From: Flavobacterium sp. N502540
Lineage (GTDB): Bacteria; Bacteroidota; Bacteroidia; Flavobacteriales; Flavobacteriaceae
Direction: 5' to 3'
Assembly (NCBI RefSeq): GCF_025947365.1
Contig: NZ_CP110012.1
Location: 4,526,001-4,590,000, forward strand
Length of the DNA: 64,000 nt
The position numbers and the translations under genes are program-made. The notes beneath the pieces are model-generated. The model saw only the letters and a list, made by a program, of their open reading frames with translations, did no database searches and was not told the DNA's origin. This document shows positions 43,432 through 51,023 of this stretch, one piece after another (position 1 is the first letter of the stretch; the number at the start of each line of letters is the position of its first letter).

Positions 43432-46338
43432 TTAGTTTTTAATTATTTTTCTGGTAACTACTTTTCCATTTTCAGAGATAAACTGAACGATGTAAATTCC
43501 TGGAACTTGTTTGGAGATATTTACACTAAATTCTTTTTGTTTATTTGTTTTTTCTTCAAAAACAACCGTATTGAAAATGCTTGTTATTTTTAATGTTCCC
43601 TGCTCCTCACTATTGACCGCTATTTTAAATACTCCGTTTGTTGGATTCGGATAGATAGCAACAATACGAGATTCAGGAGCTTCAACAAGTGACGTGGTGC
43701 CGGCTTTAGTATTCGGTTTAGCTTTTACCAGTGCAAAACGCTCTCCTCCTTCAAGTTCTCCGCTTTTAGCATCTTCCTGAACAAGGTCTAAGGTAATTTG
43801 CTCTTCAACAGGGAAATCTTTTGCCACTTTGAAATCAAATGTGATTCCGAAAGTTTCATCGATATCAATAGGCAGGTTTGCTATGGATGCTTCTCTGGAA
43901 GTAATAAGGATCTTATTTTTATCTAAAATCTGCACGCCTTTCAAACTTCCATTGGACAGTGCTCTTTCAAATAGTTTTGGATCCAGTGTAGCTTCAACTG
44001 TACCGCCCAAATCAAAGAAATTATTCTTCAACTGTTCGTTAAATCCTCTGTCTATAAATCTCACGTTGATATTTTTAGATCTGATTCCTCTGATGAATAC
44101 TGCAGTTGGAGGGACAAAATCAGTCGTATTCAGATTGTAAACACTTAAATTTTTCCAGGCTATATTATTGTTGTTTTTGGTATTTACACCTATACCCACA
44201 TTCGTTTGTTCATTAAACATCGGATCTTCTGATGATTCTATTCTTGCCGCTAAACAAAAGTGATGGATGTCGTAAGTGAAATCAGCAGGATTTGGCGGAT
44301 ACCAAGGAATAACTACCGTAGCATTTCCACCTGCAGCGATTGCCGGGATAGCTACCTCTCCAATATAATCACCATGCAATACAGTCCCTACATAAAAATT
44401 AACAAAATTGGTAGGCCATGTTAATCCTGAAGAAGCTTTTGCAAAGTACAGTTTCACTTTTCCGGAAGCACTGGCAACGGTTCCTTTATTAGTAACTTTA
44501 ACGTAAACTCCGTTTGGAGAACTTAATTTAAACTCAGGATTTTCATGTGCAGTTCCTCCATCAATGGTTTGTCTTACCCAGATATCATCACTGATCCACA
44601 TAGGTCCAGAATCCGGGTTTGGTTGTAATCCCACATCAAACGGTCTGTCTTTGATGTAAAGATCCGGTACGGTAATTCCGGTTACCACTGTTGAGAAATT
44701 CTGACTTCCATTGACCAAACTTCCCTTGTGAGTTACTGTGATAGTATATGTTCCCGCTGCGCCAACAATTCTGATGCGCTCAAAAGGATCTCTGGTATTA
44801 TCACCCAATCCGTTTGTTGTTGCGGTAAGCAATCGGTACGGAAAATTAGTTCCCGCCCCATTAGTCACTCGAATGTCTAAATCGTTTATCAATTTTGCTG
44901 TACCAATATTTGGTGTACTTCCTGAATAAGCAACACCGGCTGGATCTGTCCATGAAATAGAAGCAATTAACGGATTAACTCCGTCTGAAGTTACCGACAA
45001 TGTATAAGTACCTCCATTCACCAATGTGCTTTCCTGAACAATTGATGCTGTGCCGTTTTTTGTAATGGTTTCCGCAGCAAATTTTGCATTCAATAAACCC
45101 CATCCAAAAATAGCATCAGGACCAACAGCTCCAGCATCGTCTGCGGTATGGAGAGCCAATCCTTTTAGAGTGGCAGCACGCATAAAGTTTCCGGTCAGAT
45201 TTTTATAATGCTGTTGCAGCAAAAGTAATGTTCCGGTTACGTTTGGAGCTGCCATTGAAGTTCCGCTGGCATTACCATAACTGCTATTGGTTAATGGTGT
45301 TACCGGATTTGTAAGTGTGGCTGTGGAATAAACGGAGGTCCCGTTTCCGGCAAGATCCGGTTTAATTCTCAAATCGTCTGTAGGTCCTTGACTACTAGAC
45401 CCGCTAATGGTAACGCTTGTTAAAGCTCCAGTTGAACTTATCACAGCATCATTAGCATTGGCAATCACCAGGTTGTTTTTAGAGGTAGAAAACCCTGTAA
45501 GTTTGTCGTAAGCGGTAAAACCTCCTAACGGACTTGTATTTGCGGTGTTATCACCACCATCATTTCCGGCTGATTTCACCTGCAGGTAGTAAGGAGCATT
45601 AAACATCAGATTGTCCCAGTCTCTGGCAGTAGTTTGATAAGCACCAAACTGCCACGGAGCGATCAGAACTGTTCCGGCAGAGTTTCTTGTGGCCCATCCA
45701 TAAGAATGATTGGAGATCAACATTCCGTTTGCCGCTGCTGTAGTGGCTTCAGACAAATCGTTAGTCCATTCGTTCGTTCTGGCATTTCCCTGAAAGGCCA
45801 TTCCTTTGGATGCCGCTACAGTACCTGCCGCAACAATAGTACCTGTAACGTGATTGGCGTGTTGGCTGTTGTTACTCCCGGCAACAATAGCAGTAACCCC
45901 ATCATTAATTGACACTCTTCCTCCAAACTCATTGTGAGTAGGAAGTGTAGCACCGCCATCCCAAACATAAGCCGTCATGTTTTGTCCGTTAAGGTTCAAT
46001 CCTAAACCACCACCGGAATTCAGGTAATTTGCTCGTGTGGATTTTGCAGCATTTACATTTTCAGTAGCAAAATAGATAGGCGTTTTGCCGTCGGCACTTA
46101 CATCAACTAATTCGCTTGTAGTTCCATTTTTATTACTAAATGAAGTACGCCAGCCATTAGCTTTCGCAAGATTACTGATTCTTTGTTTCTTCTGGTCCGC
46201 CTCGGTTTGGTACCTCTGACTCAGAGACTGAAGTTCAGACACGTTACTTCCGGACCTAATTTTTGCAATATCATTCTGGGTTTGTGCGTAAGTGGCTCCA
46301 CAGACACACAGCAACATAATTTTGTATAAATTTTTCAT
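43432..46338 (-). CDS. S8 (subtilisin-like) peptidase secreted by the type IX system
   Basis: A 968-residue secreted protease. Signal peptide MKNLYKIMLLCVCGATYAQ. The S8 catalytic triad is seen as Asp127 (AYVWDGGA), His160 (SQHANHVTGTI) and Ser361 (GTSMAAPNVTG), with oxyanion Asn259 (SAGNDGG). A PPC-like or proprotein beta-domain follows (GTYTITVTHKGSLVNGSQNF). Residues about 893-968 are a type A T9SS sorting domain (IYPNPTNGVFKI ... GIYIVQFISENGKVVTRKII), so the enzyme is exported by the gliding/T9SS machinery and released or attached outside. Likely role is extracellular protein degradation. Confidence 0.93.
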   Translation of the reverse strand: MKNLYKIMLLCVCGATYAQTQNDIAKIRSGSNVSELQSLSQRYQTEADQKKQRISNLAKANGWRTSFSNKNGTTSELVDVSADGKTPIYFATENVNAAKSTRANYLNSGGGLGLNLNGQNMTAYVWDGGATLPTHNEFGGRVSINDGVTAIVAGSNNSQHANHVTGTIVAAGTVAASKGMAFQGNARTNEWTNDLSEATTAAANGMLISNHSYGWATRNSAGTVLIAPWQFGAYQTTARDWDNLMFNAPYYLQVKSAGNDGGDNTANTSPLGGFTAYDKLTGFSTSKNNLVIANANDAVISSTGALTSVTISGSSSQGPTDDLRIKPDLAGNGTSVYSTATLTNPVTPLTNSSYGNASGTSMAAPNVTGTLLLLQQHYKNLTGNFMRAATLKGLALHTADDAGAVGPDAIFGWGLLNAKFAAETITKNGTASIVQESTLVNGGTYTLSVTSDGVNPLIASISWTDPAGVAYSGSTPNIGTAKLINDLDIRVTNGAGTNFPYRLLTATTNGLGDNTRDPFERIRIVGAAGTYTITVTHKGSLVNGSQNFSTVVTGITVPDLYIKDRPFDVGLQPNPDSGPMWISDDIWVRQTIDGGTAHENPEFKLSSPNGVYVKVTNKGTVASASGKVKLYFAKASSGLTWPTNFVNFYVGTVLHGDYIGEVAIPAIAAGGNATVVIPWYPPNPADFTYDIHHFCLAARIESSEDPMFNEQTNVGIGVNTKNNNNIAWKNLSVYNLNTTDFVPPTAVFIRGIRSKNINVRFIDRGFNEQLKNNFFDLGGTVEATLDPKLFERALSNGSLKGVQILDKNKILITSREASIANLPIDIDETFGITFDFKVAKDFPVEEQITLDLVQEDAKSGELEGGERFALVKAKPNTKAGTTSLVEAPESRIVAIYPNPTNGVFKIAVNSEEQGTLKITSIFNTVVFEEKTNKQKEFSVNISKQVPGIYIVQFISENGKVVTRKIIKN

Positions 46339-46506
46339 ATAATTTGATTTAAGGGGTGAATCATTCTTTATATCTCAAAAATCTTTACAACTAAAAAGGG
46401 GGGCTTCTGGTTTCCATAATTTGAATGGTTTAAAGGTTAAATAATTGGTAGAATATTGTAAGATTTAACGTTGCAGTAAGCGTATTTACGAAAGTGCTAT
46501 TTACCT

Positions 46507-46541
46507 ACAAACTTACTATAGTTTGTAAGATTTTATTTCAA
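46507..46541 (-). promoter_or_regulatory. Candidate promoter of the T9SS subtilase with overlapping dyad
   Basis: On the minus strand TTG at 46541-46539, 23 bases, then TAAGTTTG (46515-46508) match the promoter rule. The perfect dyad ACAAACT-N6-AGTTTGT (46507-46526) overlaps the -7 box. The leader would be about 165 bases. Confidence 0.45.
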
Positions 46542-46802
46542 AGACAACAAAACTCGTTAAACTAAACCAAGCATAAAAGAGTATAAATACCTGATTTTAA
46601 ATTCATTAATAAAAAACAACCTCTTAAATAGAAAGCTTTCTAAATCCAAGCACAATTGTAAGAATTACAGTTCTAAAGGGTCGATTTCAGATCGTCTCTT
46701 TGCTCTTGCCCTTTCAGGGCAATATTCCTGCTTAACTTAGATCATAGTGCGTTGGACCATGCTTGTGCTTTTGGACTTTCAGCCTTTATTACCCACAAAA
46801 AA

Positions 46803-46828
46803 ACCTCCAGAATCAATTGATTCTGGAG
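46803..46828 (-). terminator. Terminator after the amidohydrolase
   Basis: A perfect 12-bp stem built on CCTCCAGAATCA/TGATTCTGGAGG with a very short loop, followed on the minus strand by a T run, 28 bases past the stop. Confidence 0.85.
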
Positions 46829-46855
46829 GTTAAAAATTTCATTTTACTATTCGAA

Positions 46856-48151
46856 TTAAACAGAGCGAATAATTACAGGCTTTCCGGAATAGTATTTACT
46901 CTCTAAATAGCTATTAATATTATTCTTTGCCATTTGATCCCATAGCGAGTTCCCATTTTGAAGCTTGGCATTCGCTGCATAATTTCTAAATCCCTGCACC
47001 GCCACTTGTTCCAAACTGTCTTTTTCCGTCATAAAATAATCGGTTCCAAACAATATTTGATTGCCATAAGATTTATTAGCCTCATCGAAAAACACATTAT
47101 AAAGCTCATTATTTTCTTTTAAAAGACATTCTGCTACATCATACGATATGTCTGTGTATACGTTTGGATGCTGAGACATCAGGTTTTGTATCTGACTGAA
47201 CCAGTTTTTTCTTAACACCCCGTAAGGATTGATTTGATTGCTCTCTTTATTATTCCCTTGTGTTACTTGTATTTGCTTCACACCACCAAAGTGTGCAAAA
47301 CATATTTTAAGATCTTTAATAGTATTCAGCATAGATTCGTACGAATGTGGCTCGAGAAAGTACGAGCAGCTGCTTCTACAGCTAGTCCGCGTTTGTCCAT
47401 TAAAGAGATTTCCAAAGAAACCTCCTTTCTCCTCAATAAATTTAGGCACTCCATACACATTTCCGGTATAGGGATCAACAGGATTAAGATTTCGTTTGAT
47501 ATAATCTCTGTCATAATTAAAAATTCCGCCCAAATAATAGGTGTGTGTCATTATCGGAACACCATTGTCGGCAGCCCATTCCATGGTCTTCCTAAGTTTT
47601 GCGTCAAAAGCATAATGTCCGGTACTTGGATACATCTTTAGTCCCTGAAACGGATATACATACGTTCCGCCCACTTCGATTTTAGTTTCGAAATAACGCT
47701 CGACCGTTTTCTGAATTTCGGCTCCACTGCTTTTCCATCTTGGGTCAAGTCCGAAAAAAGGCAAAATATTCGTGGGGTATTTTCTTTTGATATCAATCAC
47801 TTCCTCTATTTGTCCCTCGAAACCGCTAACGGATCTGCCAACACCTAAATACTCTAAGTTTTGACATAGGGTAATAAACTGAAATGTTTCGTTAGGGTAT
47901 CGGGACATTAAATCCTCAAAAATATCGGTCTGATATTTACTTTTACCGATTTGAAGGAAGGTAGCGTATCTTTTGGCCATTCCTTTATTACTGCTCGCCA
48001 ACTGTCTGATCAGCCAGGCACCAAGGTTGGTATTCGTAAAATTATCAACTCCTTTTGCCAAAAATGGTGGCATATACAATTCCAGGAAGTTTTTTGGCGC
48101 ATTATTCATGGTGAATATATGCGTATGAGCATTTTTGTAATTATTTTCCAT
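46856..48151 (-). CDS. Amidohydrolase-2 family metal-dependent hydrolase
   Basis: A 431-residue cytosolic TIM-barrel hydrolase. Motifs in order: HTHIF (His9, His11, metal ligands), LPFFGLDPRW, GLKMYPSTGHYAFD (active-site Lys region), PIMTHTYYLGG, KICFAHFGG and ILFGTDYFM (C-terminal Asp). This fits the amidohydrolase-2/ACMSD-like clan, which includes decarboxylases, hydratases and lactonases. It is longer than many members owing to a 60-residue insertion with four Cys (TSCRSSCSYF). It is tightly paired (three bases) with an upstream three-helix membrane protein, whose activity it may accompany. Confidence 0.82.
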   Translation of the reverse strand: MENNYKNAHTHIFTMNNAPKNFLELYMPPFLAKGVDNFTNTNLGAWLIRQLASSNKGMAKRYATFLQIGKSKYQTDIFEDLMSRYPNETFQFITLCQNLEYLGVGRSVSGFEGQIEEVIDIKRKYPTNILPFFGLDPRWKSSGAEIQKTVERYFETKIEVGGTYVYPFQGLKMYPSTGHYAFDAKLRKTMEWAADNGVPIMTHTYYLGGIFNYDRDYIKRNLNPVDPYTGNVYGVPKFIEEKGGFFGNLFNGQTRTSCRSSCSYFLEPHSYESMLNTIKDLKICFAHFGGVKQIQVTQGNNKESNQINPYGVLRKNWFSQIQNLMSQHPNVYTDISYDVAECLLKENNELYNVFFDEANKSYGNQILFGTDYFMTEKDSLEQVAVQGFRNYAANAKLQNGNSLWDQMAKNNINSYLESKYYSGKPVIIRSV

Positions 48152-48154
48152 AAT

Positions 48155-49210
48155 CTATACTTCTTTAATTACTGTTTGCGCTGTAGTCGTTGCTTTTTTC
48201 AGAATATCAAACCAAAACGGAGCTCCTAAACTTGCCGCAAAGGCCGAGATAATAATCCCCAATATTTTAAGCAGAATACAAGAGGCCGTAAAGCAATCTT
48301 TTTCTGAACTGCTTTTCACATCAGCACATTGCGCTTTTTTCCAGCCAATAGGCAAGTCTAAATTGGTTTTTAAACTATCTATTTGTTTGGATAACCCCTT
48401 AATATCTTTTTTGGTTGAATTCAGGGCTGCTGTATCCGTTGCTGTGCCTTGTCCCGGCGCACCATATTTTGCGCTGAGTACTTCTAATTGCATCTTGTTC
48501 TTCGTATAATAATCAATCATGGCGGTTCTTGCCGTTGGATTAGTATCATAATACTTGAACAAAACGATACTGTCAATATTAATGATACAGCTCACTAGAA
48601 GCCCAATAACAAACAAGCGCTTTCTGGAGAGTTTTTTATACCATACACTGGTTCTGTCACTAAACTGATCAAACCAAATGGTGACTTCTTTAATCAATTC
48701 TTCATAAATAACCTTTTCTGCCATCCCATTTTCCGAACCGGAAGCTCTAATTTTGGCTTTGTTCATGGCGTTTTTCAGCATCAGAATCAAATCGCTTTGT
48801 CCCAAATAAGTAATAGCAAATTCAAAATTATTCAGTAGATCATTGCTGTACTTCTCTTCATGGTGCACCTCATCGTCCTGAAGCAATATTTTAGCTGCCT
48901 GAGCATTAGCAACCGTATCCACCAGTACTTCTGCGAGAGTTTTGGAAGTAATTTCGGCTGGCGGCGCTTTTTCCGATTTCGTCAATAATCTGATATTGCT
49001 GTTGTTGTACATTAACAATCCCCAATTGATCTGATTGGAAAAATCAAATAGCTTTTCAATAATTTTACTTCTGAAAAACCGGCCTCTTTCACTTTTTATC
49101 TGCACCGTTAGTTCAAGAATCATACTGCACAATAAGGCAAATAACGCCCAGCTTATGATCAGTGAAATAGCGACCTGAACAATAGTGGAGGAAAAAAAAC
49201 TGATGTCCAT
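48155..49210 (-). CDS. Integral membrane protein, unknown, partner of the amidohydrolase
   Basis: A 351-residue protein with membrane segments at the N-terminus (SSTIVQVAISLIISWALFAL), at about residues 200-220 (FVIGLLVSCIINIDSIVLF) and at the C-terminus (CILLKILGIIISAFAASLGA), the last followed by PFWFDILKK. I know this SLGAPFWFD ending from a broad family of unknown bacterial membrane proteins. The loop between helices two and three has a coiled-coil-like stretch (LNSTKKDIKGLSKQIDSLK) and two or three Cys. It is co-transcribed with the amidohydrolase. Function unknown. Confidence 0.7.
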   Translation of the reverse strand: MDISFFSSTIVQVAISLIISWALFALLCSMILELTVQIKSERGRFFRSKIIEKLFDFSNQINWGLLMYNNSNIRLLTKSEKAPPAEITSKTLAEVLVDTVANAQAAKILLQDDEVHHEEKYSNDLLNNFEFAITYLGQSDLILMLKNAMNKAKIRASGSENGMAEKVIYEELIKEVTIWFDQFSDRTSVWYKKLSRKRLFVIGLLVSCIINIDSIVLFKYYDTNPTARTAMIDYYTKNKMQLEVLSAKYGAPGQGTATDTAALNSTKKDIKGLSKQIDSLKTNLDLPIGWKKAQCADVKSSSEKDCFTASCILLKILGIIISAFAASLGAPFWFDILKKATTTAQTVIKEV

Positions 49211-49595
49211 TATCTCTGAATTTTAAGTTTTGCTTACTCTTTAAAGGATTTTTAGCATACTCCTTATTGGATGACTTTGGAAGGGTAAAAATTCAACTCT
49301 TAACTATAAAAAGAGCTAAAGAACTTAGCTGCTTGTAATCAATCTATTGCCCCGTAAACTACCAACAAGTATAAGTAAAAAATAACAATTATTAATAAGT
49401 AAATACACCCGTTTTAGTATGTCTGATGTCATAATTTAAAATCCGATATCTTTATTTTGTTCTTTAACGGAGCATGACTATAAAATGTGAGATGCAAGAT
49501 GCAAGATGCAAACCATAAACTAAAGATAAAAACACGTATTTTTACTTTTAGCATACCGCTCTAAATACCTTACTTTTGAAAGTATTGATTTATAA
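49211..49595. other. Divergent intergenic region with short tandem repeat
   Basis: About 385 bases. It contains three exact tandem copies of AGATGCA at 49490-49510 and, on the plus strand, a -7 box TACTTTTG at 49571-49578 just before the PhyH gene. No coding sequence was seen. Confidence 0.5.
49571..49578 (+). promoter_or_regulatory. -7 promoter box before the PhyH-type dioxygenase
   Basis: TACTTTTG matches TAnnTTTG and lies 17 bases before ATG 49596. The very short leader would favour the second in-frame ATG at 49614 (MTDSLTVLEK) as start. Confidence 0.4.
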
Positions 49596-50540
49596 ATGAT
49601 AAAACCTACCGAAATGACAGACTCACTAACTGTTCTTGAAAAGTTATGGAAACGCACTTTACAGCCGGACGGTTCAACCGTTCAGACTGATAACGAAACC
49701 TGGAATGCAGAAATTAAGGCCTTGTTCCAATTGGGTATTGGTATGGAAGACACTTTACAGTATTTGTATTTTGAAAAACCTGATTTTGATACTTTTAAAA
49801 TATGGATCAGTAACAGAAAACGAAATATCAATTATGAATCTGAAGGTATTACCACAGATGTTCTCTCACAGGAAGATCTGGAATTCTGGAATGAAAACGG
49901 TTATGTGGTTCTAAAAAATGCTATTTCGGAGAAAGATTGTGAAGATACGCAACGTGCCATCTGGGATTTTCTTCAAATGGATCCTTTCAAAGAAGAAACC
50001 TGGTACGAAAGACACGAAGATCAAAAAGGCCTAATGCTAAATTTTTCAGATCATGAGACTTTAAACCGAAACCGATTTTCGACCAAAATTAAAAGAGCTT
50101 ACGAGCAGCTGTACCACACAGACCAAATTTACAAAACGATCGATAAAGTAAGTTTCAACCCACCGGAAACCAAAGACTTTACCTTCTTGGGAAGTCCGCT
50201 TCACTGGGACATGAGTTTAAGGCAGCCCATTCAATTTGAAATACAGGGATTGCTCTACCTCACCGACTGCGGACCTGAAGATGGTGCTTTTCATTGTGTT
50301 CCTGGATTTCATAACAAAATAGACGACTGGTTAAACAACCTTGATCCGAATGTCAATCCCAGAGAAGAAGCAATAAAAACACTGAAGTCGGAGCCCGTGC
50401 TCGGAAAAGCGGGTGATTTTATCATCTGGAACAGTGCATTACCTCATTGTGCCACACCTAATAAGGGACAGAACCCACGCATGGTGCAGTATCTTACCTA
50501 TTTACCAAACGATCACAATATTGCAGGAGAATGGATATAG
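49596..50540 (+). CDS. Phytanoyl-CoA dioxygenase (PhyH) family Fe/2-oxoglutarate enzyme
   Basis: A 314-residue cytosolic protein. The PhyH core begins at GYVVLKNAISEKDCEDTQRA. The iron triad is His203-x-Asp205 (PLHWDM) and His284 (LPHCATPN), and Arg295 (NPRMVQYL) would bind 2-oxoglutarate. GAFHCVPGFHNKIDDWL is also typical. An N-terminal 90 residues without known motif precede the core. Members hydroxylate small metabolites or amino acids. It stands alone with its own terminator; the substrate is unknown. ATG 49614 may be the real start. Confidence 0.9.
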   Translation: MIKPTEMTDSLTVLEKLWKRTLQPDGSTVQTDNETWNAEIKALFQLGIGMEDTLQYLYFEKPDFDTFKIWISNRKRNINYESEGITTDVLSQEDLEFWNENGYVVLKNAISEKDCEDTQRAIWDFLQMDPFKEETWYERHEDQKGLMLNFSDHETLNRNRFSTKIKRAYEQLYHTDQIYKTIDKVSFNPPETKDFTFLGSPLHWDMSLRQPIQFEIQGLLYLTDCGPEDGAFHCVPGFHNKIDDWLNNLDPNVNPREEAIKTLKSEPVLGKAGDFIIWNSALPHCATPNKGQNPRMVQYLTYLPNDHNIAGEWI

Positions 50541-50565
50541 ATACTCTCTTAATGGCAACCTCACT

Positions 50566-50600
50566 AATCTCATTTCGAAATGAAATGAGATTTTTTTTTA
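50566..50600 (+). terminator. Terminator after the PhyH-type gene
   Basis: A perfect 11-bp stem AATCTCATTTC/GAAATGAGATT with a five-base loop and a long T run, 25 bases beyond the stop. Confidence 0.9.
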
Positions 50601-50949
50601 AATTCTATTACCAACAGGACAACTCAGATCCAACATAATTCAAACTCCAAAACAGAGATTAATTAAATTTTCAAAAGCACTTTTCTTGTTTTTTGAGGCG
50701 GTTTTCTAATAATTGATATCTAAATAACTCAAAAAAAACTCTCTCTTTCATGCTTTCTTACCTCCTTTTATTTGTTAATTTTTTCTTAAATATAAAAGAT
50801 CCCCTACTTATCATTTAAATATTTAAAATACTAATAAACAATTTGCTAAAACCATTTAGTTGAAGTTTAAATTCATATTGATAATCTTTTACCTACTTAA
50901 TTTCCATCCATTCTGTAAAAAAAATACTATTACTACATTATTAATTATT

Positions 50950-50981
50950 ATTTTTACACAGTCTAAATAAAAATAGTTATG
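50950..50981 (+). promoter_or_regulatory. Promoter with 19-bp dyad operator before the haem-uptake operon
   Basis: ATTTTTA (50950-50956), five bases, TCTAAAT (50962-50968), five bases, then a near-consensus -7 box TAGTTATG (50974-50981) followed by CAA. Arms and spacings are identical to those at 21377-21408. Position over the -33 region suggests repression by iron- or haem-responsive Fur (inference). Confidence 0.65.
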
Positions 50982-51023
50982 CAATAATACTCTTATTCCT
51001 TTAGACAATGGATATCACAAAGA

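Larger units (their letters stand above)
46339..46855. other. Intergenic region with promoter-like dyad and stem-loops
   Basis: About 515 bases upstream of the subtilase, with no coding frame. Besides the promoter candidate at 46507-46541 and the terminator at 46803-46828, a TTGCCCT/AGGGCAA hairpin with a three-base loop lies at 46706-46722. Confidence 0.5.
50541..51023. other. Intergenic region before the haem-uptake operon
   Basis: About 480 bases of very AT-rich DNA (notably 50750-50950). It holds the PhyH terminator at 50566-50600 and the promoter/operator at 50950-50981; no open frame of note was found. Confidence 0.5.

Noticed and set aside
49490..49510. Tandem heptamers as a CRISPR or phage attachment site
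   Set aside because: Three 7-bp units without spacers cannot be a CRISPR array, and no integrase or tRNA is nearby.
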